Below, piece after piece: positions 32,882 through 41,944 of a stretch of 64,000 nucleotides of DNA. Origin of the DNA: Dolichospermum sp. DET69 (GTDB lineage: Bacteria; Cyanobacteriota; Cyanobacteriia; Cyanobacteriales; Nostocaceae). The DNA lies in NCBI GenBank assembly GCA_017355425.1, contig CP070234.1, positions 1-64,000 on the forward strand, given 5' to 3'. The position numbers and the translations under genes are program-made. The notes under the pieces were generated by a model. It searched no databases. It worked only from the letters and a program-made list of their open reading frames with translations, and was not told the origin of the DNA. Every line of letters starts with the position of its first letter. Position 1 is the stretch's first letter.

Positions 32882-35800
32882 ATGAATCAACAAAACATAG
32901 CCTGGTATCAAGCCCTAAGATTGACAGAAAGAATTACATCTATAGATGATTCAAAACCACTTAATCCAGCTTTAGCTGAACGAAAATTAAAACTTTGGAA
33001 ATCACAAACTCCCTTTAACGACGAATTATCCTTTCAGCAACGTTTAGAAATTGATGGTATCACAGAAGAAGAATTTAGCTACCTCTTGGGTGAAAGCGTG
33101 GAAAATATTGCTAAACGCATTCCCGTTCCTCCGAATTGGTTAATAGAAATTGAAGCAGCTTTTTCTCGTTCTAATCCACCAGAAATTAAAATAACTCCAC
33201 CAGCAGAATTACACAAAGATGAAAAATCTGGAGCTTTTTTGTATGGGATAGAACCAATAATTAGCGAAGGTGTCGAACGTCTAAGTCAGGGAATCAAAAA
33301 AATTGCCAATACCCAATCTAATTTACTTTTTGATATCTCCACAATTGAAACCATATTTTTGGTTAATTTGCCTAGTAATTTATTAGTAATGTTAACTCGA
33401 ACAATGGTGCTGGAGTTTAATATTGCCTGTTTACAAAATCGGGTATCAGGAAATAATACTGAAGAAAAGTTTATCAGTTTTCTAGAAAGTCTCCAAACTA
33501 GAGATATTCAACTTAATTTATTGCAAGAATACCCAGTCTTAGCTAGGCAATTAGTAATATATATTCAGCAATGGGTAGAAGTTAGTTTAGAGTTTATCCA
33601 GCGACTCTGTGCTGATTGGCAAGAAATTTGTTCAACATTTAGCCCAGGAAAAGAACCCGGTGCATTAGTAGAAATAAATAGCAATGCAGGTGATTCTCAT
33701 CGTGGTGGACGTTCTGTCATAATTGCTAAATTTAGTTCTGGTTTGCAAATAGTTTATAAACCCAGATCCTTAGCGATAGATAAACATTTTCAACAGCTAC
33801 TAACATGGATTAATCAACGAGGAAAACTCCCAGAATTTCAGACGCTACAAGTTATCGAACGTGGTAGTTATGGTTGGATAGAATTTGTGCAGGTTCAAAG
33901 TTGCCATTCAGTGGTAGAAGTTGAGCATTTTTATCAACGGTTGGGAGGATATTTAGCCCTACTTTATACCCTAGACGCGACAGATTTTCATCATGAAAAT
34001 TTGATTGCTACTGGTGAACAACCAATTTTGATTGATCTTGAATCACTTTTTCATCCACGCATTATCAGTGATTTCCAAGCATCCCTGCTGACAGAAATGA
34101 TGATGAGTGAATCAGTTCTTAGGGTAGGATTATTACCTAGAAAAATATGGGCAAATAGTAAATCTAGAGGAGTAGATTTAAGTGGTATTGGTGGCGCGAA
34201 AGGGCAAATTATGCCTCATTATATTCCTCAGCTACAGGGAGTAGGCTCAGATAAAGTGCAAATTATTCGTAAACAAATAGAGTCACAAGAAACTCAAAAT
34301 CGTCCACAGCTAAATCAAGCTGAAGTGAATGTTTTAGAATATCAAGATGCAATTATTCAGGGTTTTACTAATGTCTATGAATTACTCTTGAACTCTAGAG
34401 AAGAGTTGTTAGCGAAATCAGGAATTCTGACCTGTTTTGAATCTGATGAAATTCGGGTTATTTTACGTCCGACTCAGACTTATTCATTGTTGCTACAAGA
34501 GAGTTTTCATCCTCATGTTTTAGGTAATGCTTTAGAACGCGATCGCTTATTTGATAAACTTTGGATAGATGTGCAAAATCGCCCTTTTTTAGTGAAAGTC
34601 ATTACTTCTGAACAGGGTGATTTGTGGCAAGGAGATATCCCTATATTCACCACCTATCCTAATTCTTGTGATGTTTGGAATAGTCAGAATCAAAGATTGA
34701 GAAATTTTCTGCCTGAACCAAGTATTTCTCAAGTTCGGCGGCGATTTCAGCAGTTAAACTCAGAGGATTTAAAACGGCAAATCTGGTTTATCCGCGCTTC
34801 CTTGGGTGCATTAGCGGTAGACGCTGGAGGAGAAGGATGGGTAAGCTACCGTTTATCAACATCCTCAATCTTTCCCTCTTCCGAAGAATTACTTAAATTT
34901 GCTTGTGCTGTCGGCGATCAATTGGAATTACTAGCATTACATCACAATGAAGCAGCGAGTTGGATTGGTTTATCATTTGTTGATGGAACTCACTGGGCTA
35001 TTACTCCTTTAGGTTTGGATCTCTATGATGGAGTTTCGGGAATTGCCCTATTTCTCGCTTATTTGGGAGAAATTAGCCAAGAAAACCGCTATACAGTATT
35101 AGCTGAAGCGGCACTAACAACGATGATCACACAAATTCAAACTAGCAAATTATCTACTTCTTGTATTGGTGGTTTTACTGGGTGGGGTGGAGTTATTTAT
35201 ACTCTCACTCATTTGGGCGTTTTATGGCAAAAGCCAGAATTGTTAAATATGGCTGGGACATTAGTAGAAAAGTTACCAGCACTGATTTGCCAAGATCAAA
35301 ATTTTGACATCATCGCAGGTGCGGCAGGTTGTATTGCGAGTCTGCTAAATTTGTATAAATATTTGCCTAATGAGGAAATTCTGAAGGTAGCAATTAAATG
35401 TGGCGATCGCTTAATAGAAACAGCAGAACCTCAAGAGAAAGGCATTCGTTGGATTTCCCCCTTCGCAGGAACAAAACCTCTGACAGGATTTGCTCATGGG
35501 GCTGCGGGCATAGCCTGGGCTTTATTGGAATTAGCCGCCGTTTCTGAAATGGAGCGCTTTCACGAAATAGCCATCGCTGCTATTACTTACGAACAACACG
35601 CAAATAATGTACTTCTGAACACAAATAATTATCTCTGCACATGGTGTCAAAGCACACCAGGAATTGGGTTGGCACGGTTAGATTCCTTAACAAAGGGTAG
35701 ACTTATCCACATCAATCAAGCAGAAATACTGACTGAAATTCATACTGCACTAAAGACCACCCTCACGGAAGGATTTGGACTCAACCACAGTATATGTCAT

Positions 35801-36058
35801 GGCGACTTAGGTAATATAGAATTATTGCTACAAGCCAGTCAAACCATAGCCCCTGAATACGCCTCTGAGGTAAAACATCTAACAGCCAGCATTCTCCACA
35901 GTATCACTCAACATGGTTGGCTTTGTGGAACACCACTAGGCGTAGAAACTCCTAGTTTAATGACAGGTATTGCAGGCATTGGCTATGGCTTACTGCGACT
36001 AGCTGCACCTGAACGCGTACCTTCAGTATTATTACTTGCACCTCCTATAAAATCATGA
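32882..36058 (+). CDS. lanM: Class II lanthipeptide synthetase LanM
   Basis: The start is the ATG 4 bases after the barrel gene's stop (32882), giving 1058 residues. The N-terminal two thirds is the dehydratase (kinase-like: IYKPRSLAIDKHF, LDATDFHHENLIATG, PILIDLESLFHPR), which phosphorylates Ser/Thr and eliminates phosphate. The C-terminal cyclase has the LanC motifs GFAHGAAGIAWAL, CTWCQSTPGIGLARL near 918 and ICHGDLGNIELLL near 972; Cys and Cys-His there bind the catalytic zinc that activates substrate cysteines. It overlaps lanT by 4 bases. A zinc enzyme induced when zinc is scarce is notable. Confidence 0.95.
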   Translation: MNQQNIAWYQALRLTERITSIDDSKPLNPALAERKLKLWKSQTPFNDELSFQQRLEIDGITEEEFSYLLGESVENIAKRIPVPPNWLIEIEAAFSRSNPPEIKITPPAELHKDEKSGAFLYGIEPIISEGVERLSQGIKKIANTQSNLLFDISTIETIFLVNLPSNLLVMLTRTMVLEFNIACLQNRVSGNNTEEKFISFLESLQTRDIQLNLLQEYPVLARQLVIYIQQWVEVSLEFIQRLCADWQEICSTFSPGKEPGALVEINSNAGDSHRGGRSVIIAKFSSGLQIVYKPRSLAIDKHFQQLLTWINQRGKLPEFQTLQVIERGSYGWIEFVQVQSCHSVVEVEHFYQRLGGYLALLYTLDATDFHHENLIATGEQPILIDLESLFHPRIISDFQASLLTEMMMSESVLRVGLLPRKIWANSKSRGVDLSGIGGAKGQIMPHYIPQLQGVGSDKVQIIRKQIESQETQNRPQLNQAEVNVLEYQDAIIQGFTNVYELLLNSREELLAKSGILTCFESDEIRVILRPTQTYSLLLQESFHPHVLGNALERDRLFDKLWIDVQNRPFLVKVITSEQGDLWQGDIPIFTTYPNSCDVWNSQNQRLRNFLPEPSISQVRRRFQQLNSEDLKRQIWFIRASLGALAVDAGGEGWVSYRLSTSSIFPSSEELLKFACAVGDQLELLALHHNEAASWIGLSFVDGTHWAITPLGLDLYDGVSGIALFLAYLGEISQENRYTVLAEAALTTMITQIQTSKLSTSCIGGFTGWGGVIYTLTHLGVLWQKPELLNMAGTLVEKLPALICQDQNFDIIAGAAGCIASLLNLYKYLPNEEILKVAIKCGDRLIETAEPQEKGIRWISPFAGTKPLTGFAHGAAGIAWALLELAAVSEMERFHEIAIAAITYEQHANNVLLNTNNYLCTWCQSTPGIGLARLDSLTKGRLIHINQAEILTEIHTALKTTLTEGFGLNHSICHGDLGNIELLLQASQTIAPEYASEVKHLTASILHSITQHGWLCGTPLGVETPSLMTGIAGIGYGLLRLAAPERVPSVLLLAPPIKS

Positions 36059-38199
36059 AATACCAAGTTGTTTTGCAACATAATCAAGAAGATTGTGGTT
36101 CAGCTTGTTTAGCTTCTATTGCCAAATATTACGGGCGGATTTTTTCCCTAAATCGCACCCGCGAAGCCACCGGAAACGGACAACTAGGAACTACATTACT
36201 CAATCTTAAACAAGGATCTCAACAATTAGGCTTCAATGCGCGGGGAGTCAAAGTTTCAATTGAATTAGTTGATCAGAAAATCATCCCCTTACCAGGAATA
36301 ATTCATTGGTTGGGTAATCATTGGGTTGTTCTTTACGGAAAAAAAGGTTCTAAATATGTAATTGCTGATCCTGCTTCAGGTATTCGTTACTTATCAAAAG
36401 TAGAACTACTTGCCAGTTGGACAAATGGCGGAATGTTGTTATTAGAACCACGTCCTAATTTTCATTTGACACCTGATGATCGAAATAAAATTGGTGGACT
36501 TTGGAAATTTTTTGGCCGATTTTGGAATTACCGGAATATTCTTTTAGAAGCATTATTACTAAATTTTGCAGTTGCTGTACTTTCTTTGAGTGCGCCATTT
36601 TTAATTCAAATTCTCACTGATGATGTGTTAGTAAGAAATGATCGACAACTTCTTTCAAGTGTAGCAATTGCTATTTTGTTAATGAACCTAATTAGTAGTA
36701 GTCTTAAATTTGTGCAGTCGAACTTAATCGCCCATTTTGCTCAACGGCTAGAATTAGACTTAACCTTAGAATTTGGAAGACAGATTTTAAATTTACCTCT
36801 CGCGTACTATGAAGTTCACCGCAGTGGTGAAATTACCAGCCGGTTACGAGATATTCAAGAAATTAATCGCTTAATTTATATTATTGGTTTTAGTCTTCCT
36901 GGACAAATATTTATCGGAGCAGTTTCTTTATTATTTATATTTATATACAGTCCAAATATATTGATAATTCCCATAATTATAGCTCTGATTATGAGCTTAT
37001 CAACATTTATTTTTCAGCCTCAAATTCAACAAAGTATCCGCAATTTATTAGCATTAAGTAGCGAAAATCAAGGTTTACTCATAGAAAGTTTTAAAGGAGC
37101 GCTAATCATGAAAAGCATGAATGCAGTTCCTCACTTTTGGGAAGAATTTCAAAGCCAATTTGGACGAATAGCTAACCTCAGCTTTCGGACTACTCAAATT
37201 GCAATTATTAATAACACTTTTTCTGGATTAGCTTTTAATGCTGGTGGAATTATAATTTTATGGTTTGGTAGTACATTAGTGATGGATAAAGCATTAAGTA
37301 TTGGACAATTGTTAGCAATAAATAGCCTTAGTGCTAATTTTCTTGATTTAATCAATACCATACTGAATTTTGTTCCCCAAATTACTCGGACTCAAGCTGC
37401 TACTGAGCGATTAATGGAAGTTATTGAATCTACTCCCGAAACTTCAGTCGAAAGCCGCCTAGAAACTGTTACAATTTCCGCGAATGCTGATATTATTTTT
37501 AGTAATTTAAACTTTCATCATCCTGGTAGAATTGAATTACTCAAAGATATTAATTTGATCATTCCTGGTGGTAAAATTATTGCCATAATTGGGAAGTCAG
37601 GCTGTGGTAAAAGTACATTAGCTAAACTAATTGCCAGTTTATATCAGCCGAAATCAGGTAATATTCGGATTGGTCAATATAATCTACAAGACATTTCTCT
37701 GAATTGCCTAAGAGAACAAGTAATATTAGTTCCCCAAGATGCTCATTTTTGGAGTCGCTCAATTATTGAAAATCTGCGTTTAGGTTATTCTCAAACTACA
37801 TTTGAGCAGGTTATCACAGCTTGTCAGATAGCTAATGCTGATGAATTTATAAGTAAATTACCAAATAAATATCAAACTATTATTGGCGAATTTGGTGCAA
37901 ATCTTTCGGGAGGACAAAGACAAAGATTAGGAATTGCTAGAGGCATAATTACAGATCCACCTATTCTGATTTTAGATGAATCTACAGCCGGACTAGATCC
38001 ACTTAGTGAGGTGCAAGTGCTTAATCAATTATTATCTCACCGTCAAGGAAAAACCACTATTCTCATCAGTCACCGTCCTCAAGTAATTAAACACGCTGAT
38101 TGGATTATCTCACTTGAGGAGGGACGGGTAAAACTTCAAGGAACACCAAAAGATTTACTTTCTCAATCTGGAGAACATCTCAATTTTTTAGTTTTTTAA
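36055..38199 (+). CDS. lanT: LanT-type ABC exporter with N-terminal C39 peptidase
   Basis: The 714-residue protein has a C39 peptidase domain at the N-terminus with QEDCGSACLASIAKYYG (catalytic Cys14), a His in GNHWVVLYG near 90 and Asp in IADPASG. Five to six membrane spans follow, then an ABC ATPase (Walker A IGKSGCGKST near 512, signature LSGGQRQRLGIARG, Walker B ILILDESTAGLDP). Such transporters cut the leader after a double Gly and export the mature peptide. The precursor at 38512 carries that Gly-Gly. The gene is coupled to lanM and is followed by a hairpin-rich repeat. Confidence 0.95.
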   Translation: MKYQVVLQHNQEDCGSACLASIAKYYGRIFSLNRTREATGNGQLGTTLLNLKQGSQQLGFNARGVKVSIELVDQKIIPLPGIIHWLGNHWVVLYGKKGSKYVIADPASGIRYLSKVELLASWTNGGMLLLEPRPNFHLTPDDRNKIGGLWKFFGRFWNYRNILLEALLLNFAVAVLSLSAPFLIQILTDDVLVRNDRQLLSSVAIAILLMNLISSSLKFVQSNLIAHFAQRLELDLTLEFGRQILNLPLAYYEVHRSGEITSRLRDIQEINRLIYIIGFSLPGQIFIGAVSLLFIFIYSPNILIIPIIIALIMSLSTFIFQPQIQQSIRNLLALSSENQGLLIESFKGALIMKSMNAVPHFWEEFQSQFGRIANLSFRTTQIAIINNTFSGLAFNAGGIIILWFGSTLVMDKALSIGQLLAINSLSANFLDLINTILNFVPQITRTQAATERLMEVIESTPETSVESRLETVTISANADIIFSNLNFHHPGRIELLKDINLIIPGGKIIAIIGKSGCGKSTLAKLIASLYQPKSGNIRIGQYNLQDISLNCLREQVILVPQDAHFWSRSIIENLRLGYSQTTFEQVITACQIANADEFISKLPNKYQTIIGEFGANLSGGQRQRLGIARGIITDPPILILDESTAGLDPLSEVQVLNQLLSHRQGKTTILISHRPQVIKHADWIISLEEGRVKLQGTPKDLLSQSGEHLNFLVF

Positions 38200-38210
38200 A
38201 AAGATGTTTT

Positions 38211-38346
38211 CTCGTTCCCATACAGAGTATTTCTCATTTCTCATTCCCATACTCTGTATGGGAATGAATTATAAAAGGCTCTGCCTTCAATAATAGTAGA
38301 GGCAGAGCTTCTGTAATAGCATTCCCAGCCAGAGACTGGGAACGAG
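38211..38346. repeat. Hairpin-rich MITE-like interspersed repeat, 136 bp
   Basis: Ends ctcgttccca (38211-38220) and tgggaacgag (38337-38346) are inverted repeats. Inside are two more stems: cattcccatac with gtatgggaatg near 38243-38268, and aaggctctgcc with a matching ggcagagctt near 38276-38310. I recall similar sequences dispersed in Nostoc-type genomes. It lies between lanT and the precursor gene and fills half of the 38200-38511 gap. Confidence 0.7.
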
Positions 38347-38439
38347 GTATGGTAAAAGTTTAAGCTGAATTTGACACCAATGGTTTTTTGCTTTACCACT
38401 ACATATTTCTCAAAAATTATCTAAATTTTTTATAAAGAA

Positions 38440-38454
38440 TAAGAATCATTCTCA
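38440..38454 (+). promoter_or_regulatory. Zur-box-like site before the lanthipeptide precursor
   Basis: taagaatcattctca has a perfect agaat-c-attct core and differs from TGAGAATCATTCTCA at one base. A -10-like tatagt follows at 38463-38468, so binding would block RNA polymerase. It gives the precursor its own promoter. Confidence 0.72.
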
Positions 38455-38472
38455 AAATAATGTATAGTAAAA

Positions 38473-38494
38473 AAGAACACAAATTCGTGTTCTT
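38473..38494 (+). promoter_or_regulatory. Leader hairpin of the precursor gene
   Basis: Perfect 8-bp stem aagaacac / gtgttctt with a 6-base loop, 17 bases before the ATG and just before the gagg ribosome site. Read on the other strand it is followed by T7, so it could also stop minus-strand transcription. Confidence 0.55.
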
Positions 38495-38511
38495 AGTAAA
38501 TCGAGGTGTAT

Positions 38512-38736
38512 ATGTCTACCAATGATATCATTCGCGCTTGGAAAGATGAAGACTACCGTGCTAGTTTGACCGAAGAACAACGGTTACAACTGCCAGAAAA
38601 TCCTGCTGGGTTGATTGAACTAACTGATGATGATATGTCGTCTATGGTTGGTGGTTTGTTAGCAGGTGAAGTACATACCAAAACTTGCAACCATTGCTGT
38701 GGTTCTGCTAGTGCTGCGACAATTTCACTGGCATAA
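38512..38736 (+). CDS. lanA: Class II lanthipeptide precursor with Cys/His-rich core
   Basis: The ATG at 38512 has gagg 5 bases upstream. The 74-residue peptide has a leader of the mersacidin/lichenicidin type (NDIIRAWKDEDYR, LPENPAGLIEL, then acidic DDDM) ending in a double Gly at 47-48. The predicted core is 26 residues with Cys at 59, 62 and 63, His at 55 and 61, and Ser/Thr at 56, 58, 65, 67, 70 and 72, enough for up to three thioether rings. The segment HTKTCNHCC is unusually dense in metal ligands. It is made under its own Zur-box-like promoter, next to its modifying and export genes. Zinc binding is a hypothesis. Confidence 0.92.
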   Translation: MSTNDIIRAWKDEDYRASLTEEQRLQLPENPAGLIELTDDDMSSMVGGLLAGEVHTKTCNHCCGSASAATISLA

Positions 38737-38772
38737 TTATTAGCTAATTGTGCAGAAATGAAACATAAATAT

Positions 38773-38801
38773 CATCAGAGTAATATTCTCTGATGTAATT
38801 T
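38773..38801 (+). terminator. Terminator or attenuator after the precursor
   Basis: Perfect 8-bp stem catcagag / ctctgatg with a 7-base loop, followed by a T-rich stretch (taatttgtatttt). It would let the precursor message exceed that of the downstream secretion gene. Confidence 0.65.
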
Positions 38802-38842
38802 GTATTTTCGGTGCATTTTGGATAGCTAAATGTCAAATTTGC

Positions 38843-40429
38843 ATGAGAAGAGGAAATATAAAACTTCTTCTCGTGCAAATTTTCATGTTCATTAAATTTA
38901 TTTTTTTATTTAATAATTGGAGAAAAATTTTGCATAATTTTCAGCCTCTTATTCTACCTCCAATCAAAAGTGATGAATTTTTACCACCTATTAATAATTG
39001 GGTAAGAATAGGTGGATTATTACTTTTTTTCCTAGTTTTTATATCCTTTTTTATAGCGGCAATTACTAAATATAAAGTCACCGTAAAAACTCCAGGGATT
39101 GTCCGTCCTACTGGAGAATTACGCATTATTCAACCTGCGATTGAAGGCACTGTGGCAAAAATTTTAGTTCAAGAAAATCAAGCAGTAAACCGAGGAGATA
39201 AAATCGCTACTATTGATGATCAAGAATTGCAAAATCAAAAAAGTAAAATTCTAGTAACTAGCCAACAAAATCAATTACAACTTGTACAAATAGATGGACA
39301 AATTCAAGCTTTAGAAAGACAAATTGCTGAAGAAACTATTCGCATTCGTGGTTCTATTGCCTCTGCTAAAGCCGATATGAAACTTACAGTTCGTAACTAT
39401 CGAGATAGAACAGTTACGGCTAATAGCGAAGTAGAAGAAGCTGAATCAAACCTGAAAATTGCCCAAAATGATTTGCAAAAGGCTCAATCTGAATTACAGT
39501 CAGTCCAAGCCAATTTCAAAGCCAATCAAGCGGCATTTCAAGCAGCTATTCTCAAGCGCGATCGCTATCAATCCATAGCTCAATCTGGCTCAATTTCCCA
39601 AAATCAACTAGAAGAAGCACAATTAATTGTTGATCAACAGGAACAAATTCTTAAATCTCAATCAGCAAATGTGGATATTCAAAAACAAGTTATTGAGCAG
39701 AAACAGCAAGCTTTACAGACAGCAATTGCTAAACGGAAAAAGGCATTGGCAATATTGAATCCTAGCAATGCAGTCCTCACAATAGCAACAGAAAAAATTA
39801 CCCAAGAACGGGCTGCTGGTGAAGTTAGTTTAGCTAAATTAAAGCAAGAACAAAAAAGCTTAATTCAGAATCAAGTTGCACTTAAAAACCAAATTAGTAA
39901 TACAGAAAAAGAACTTAAAGATATAGAAAATCAACTGCAAAAAACAGTAATTACTAGCCCAGCAGCAGGGACTATTTTGAAGTTAGAACTGCGAAATTCT
40001 GGACAAGTAGTCAGTGCTGGACAAGCTATAGCTTATATTTCTCCTAGTACAGCACCTTTAGTAATTAAATCCCGTATTAATGCTGCTGATATTAGTAAAG
40101 TGAAAGTTTGTCAAGCCAAAAAAGTTGCAGAATGTGAAATAGGAAAGGTGAAAATGCGGGTTTCTACTTATCCTTACCCTGATTATGGTACATTATCTGG
40201 GGCTGTAAGAGCGATATCTACTGATTCAACAGCATCACAAAATCATGGAAATACTACAACAACAGCATATTACGAAATTACTATTGAACCAGAAAAACTT
40301 TATTTAGAAAGAGGAAAAAAACAATATCCTATCCAATCCGGTATGGAAGTAACAGCAGATATTATTGCTGAAGAAGAGACTGTATTAATATTTATGCTTA
40401 GAAAAGCGAGATTGTTAACAGATTTATAA
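38843..40429 (+). CDS. HlyD-family membrane fusion protein for peptide export
   Basis: The 528-residue protein has one membrane span (about 51-76), then a first biotinyl/lipoyl-like half (PGIVRPTGELRIIQPAIEGTVAKILV) and a long coiled coil (about 130-370). The second half follows (VITSPAAGTILKLELRNSGQVVSAGQAIAYISP), with a C-terminal beta domain ending GMEVTADIIAEEETVLIFML. This is the order of HlyD/LcnD adaptors, which link an ABC exporter to the outer membrane. It lies 106 bases after the precursor and most likely serves LanT. The exact start is uncertain (the ATG at 38885 is an alternative); neither has a good ribosome site. No TolC-like gene is in the window. Confidence 0.87.
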   Translation: MRRGNIKLLLVQIFMFIKFIFLFNNWRKILHNFQPLILPPIKSDEFLPPINNWVRIGGLLLFFLVFISFFIAAITKYKVTVKTPGIVRPTGELRIIQPAIEGTVAKILVQENQAVNRGDKIATIDDQELQNQKSKILVTSQQNQLQLVQIDGQIQALERQIAEETIRIRGSIASAKADMKLTVRNYRDRTVTANSEVEEAESNLKIAQNDLQKAQSELQSVQANFKANQAAFQAAILKRDRYQSIAQSGSISQNQLEEAQLIVDQQEQILKSQSANVDIQKQVIEQKQQALQTAIAKRKKALAILNPSNAVLTIATEKITQERAAGEVSLAKLKQEQKSLIQNQVALKNQISNTEKELKDIENQLQKTVITSPAAGTILKLELRNSGQVVSAGQAIAYISPSTAPLVIKSRINAADISKVKVCQAKKVAECEIGKVKMRVSTYPYPDYGTLSGAVRAISTDSTASQNHGNTTTTAYYEITIEPEKLYLERGKKQYPIQSGMEVTADIIAEEETVLIFMLRKARLLTDL

Positions 40430-40500
40430 ATGGTGTATCAAGAAATAATTTAAATGGCTATCAATCGTAGGTATTTAAATATATAAATGCTATTAATTGA

Positions 40501-40562
40501 AGGGTACGTCAGACTGGCTAAATCTTGCAAATAAACAAATTCTTGACATCTGATGCACCCTA
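40501..40562. repeat. Small dispersed palindromic repeat
   Basis: agggtacgtcag (about 40501-40512) and ctgatgcaccct pair at 10 of 12 positions around an A/T-rich middle. Repeats with gggtgcgtcag arms are common in Nostoc-type genomes. The surrounding 40430-40701 shows no gene. Confidence 0.45.
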
Positions 40563-40701
40563 CTAATGTGCCAGTTGCGTAAGTCTTGATTCTGTAAATC
40601 CTGAGAAGGCTATACCACCCTATCAGACAATAGTGCATTTTAAATTCACCCTAATACTTATAAAGATAACATCCTTATTTCCATACAGCACTTCCCGCTT
40701 T

Positions 40702-40866
40702 ATGGTCGGTCGATTTTTCGTAAGTTTGTTGATAGTTTTTTATATCGGCTTTGGTAGTAATCTAATTAATCAAGAGCCAACTTTTGGACAGTCTTCAGCG
40801 AATAAAAATATCATTGTGGCGATGACAACCAGCATTGAGGATAGTGGGCTCCTAGATGATTTATAG
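40702..40866 (+). pseudogene. Truncated tungstate/molybdate-type binding protein (TupA-like)
   Basis: A 54-codon frame begins with a signal peptide (FFVSLLIVFYIGFGS) and reaches NKNIIVAMTTSIEDSGLLDDL before a stop. TupA-like proteins begin their mature part with NxxIxLATTTSTxDSGLLDxLxP, so this is the first 20 or so residues of the mature protein and nothing more. The rest of the gene is gone; znuA begins its 3' end 8 bases later on the other strand. Confidence 0.65.
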
Positions 40867-40873
40867 GTTCCGA

Positions 40874-41890
40874 TCATTTAGGACCAAACGCTGTATACTT
40901 ACCTCCTAAACCTTCCACAATTGTGCGTGTATTAGCAATCAACATTCCTTGGTAAGTCTCACCCTCTGTCCCCTTTTCGCCCAAACCATCAGCAAACAAT
41001 TCTCTGTCTGAAACCTTAACTTTTGCCTCTTTTGCTACCGCCTGTATGAGTTTCGGGTTAATCGTTGTCTCTGCAAAAATTGTTAGTACACCCTGTTTTT
41101 TAATATCCTTTGATAATGCACCTACCCGCGCAGGTGTCGGCGCTTCTTCTGTGCTAATACCTCCTAGCGCCCCTTCAATGGGAATTCCATAAGCTTTGGA
41201 ATAGTAACCGAAAGCATCATGGGTGGTAACTAATTTGCGTTGCTTGGGTGGAATTGTGGCTATTTCTGATTTAATCCAGGTATCTATCTGACTAATTTGA
41301 TTTGTGAGTTTTTGCGTGTTGCTAGTATAAGTTGCAGCATTATTTGGGGCTATTTTCCCTAACTCTTGAGAAATCGTCTGGGCGATCGCTATGCCATTCT
41401 GGGCATTTTGCCATACATGAGGGTCGGTAACAGTTTTACCATCCTCGTTAAACTGCTGAGGTTGGGGGACTGCAACTTCATTTACAGCCACCTTGGGAGC
41501 GGAATTTGAAGTAGCTTTAATTAACTTGATTAAACCTGGTTCAAAATCGTAGCCACCGTAGAGGATTAACTTTGCTTGCTCAATTGCTTTGCTATCATCA
41601 GGCTTAGGTTGATATACATGGGGATCTGAGCCTGGATCGATTAAACACTTGAGGTCAATAGTATCACCTGCGATTTCTTTAGTTAAGCCACAAGCAATGG
41701 TATTGGTAGCGACCACTAACGGTTTACTACTGGCTTCTGGCGCTGGTGAAGTCCCCGTTTGAATAGCAGACGCATTATCACCGGGCGTGGGAGTCGATTG
41801 ACTGGTTTGGGATGTTGGACTACATCCAAGTACTCCACAGGTTAAGGCAAGAGCCGCTAAGGATTTCAATTGCAGTTTGTAAGATATCAT
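40874..41890 (-). CDS. znuA: Zinc ABC transporter substrate-binding lipoprotein ZnuA
   Basis: The 338-residue protein has a lipobox LGC with Cys23 and a Thr/Ser-rich linker. The metal ligands of the family follow: DPHVYQPKPDD, DPHVWQN, a late THDAFGYYSKAYG and an acidic residue in FAETTINPK. It lacks the long His-rich loop of many ZnuA, so manganese is conceivable from structure alone. The Zur-box-like site and the divergent znuC-znuB operon make zinc the better call. It captures zinc in the periplasm and delivers it to ZnuB. The C-terminus TIVEGLGGKYTAFGPK is matched by a decayed copy at 43690. Confidence 0.9.
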   Translation of the reverse strand: MISYKLQLKSLAALALTCGVLGCSPTSQTSQSTPTPGDNASAIQTGTSPAPEASSKPLVVATNTIACGLTKEIAGDTIDLKCLIDPGSDPHVYQPKPDDSKAIEQAKLILYGGYDFEPGLIKLIKATSNSAPKVAVNEVAVPQPQQFNEDGKTVTDPHVWQNAQNGIAIAQTISQELGKIAPNNAATYTSNTQKLTNQISQIDTWIKSEIATIPPKQRKLVTTHDAFGYYSKAYGIPIEGALGGISTEEAPTPARVGALSKDIKKQGVLTIFAETTINPKLIQAVAKEAKVKVSDRELFADGLGEKGTEGETYQGMLIANTRTIVEGLGGKYTAFGPK

Positions 41891-41913
41891 AAATCTGATG
41901 ACTTAAATTATAT

Positions 41914-41928
41914 TGATTATCATTATCA
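41914..41928. promoter_or_regulatory. Zur-box-like site between znuA and znuCB
   Basis: tgattatcattatca fits TGAnnATnATTnTCA and lies in the 54-base gap between divergent starts (23 bases from znuA, 16 from znuC), so one site can control both directions. Confidence 0.75.
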
Positions 41929-41944
41929 TATAAATGGTAGATTT

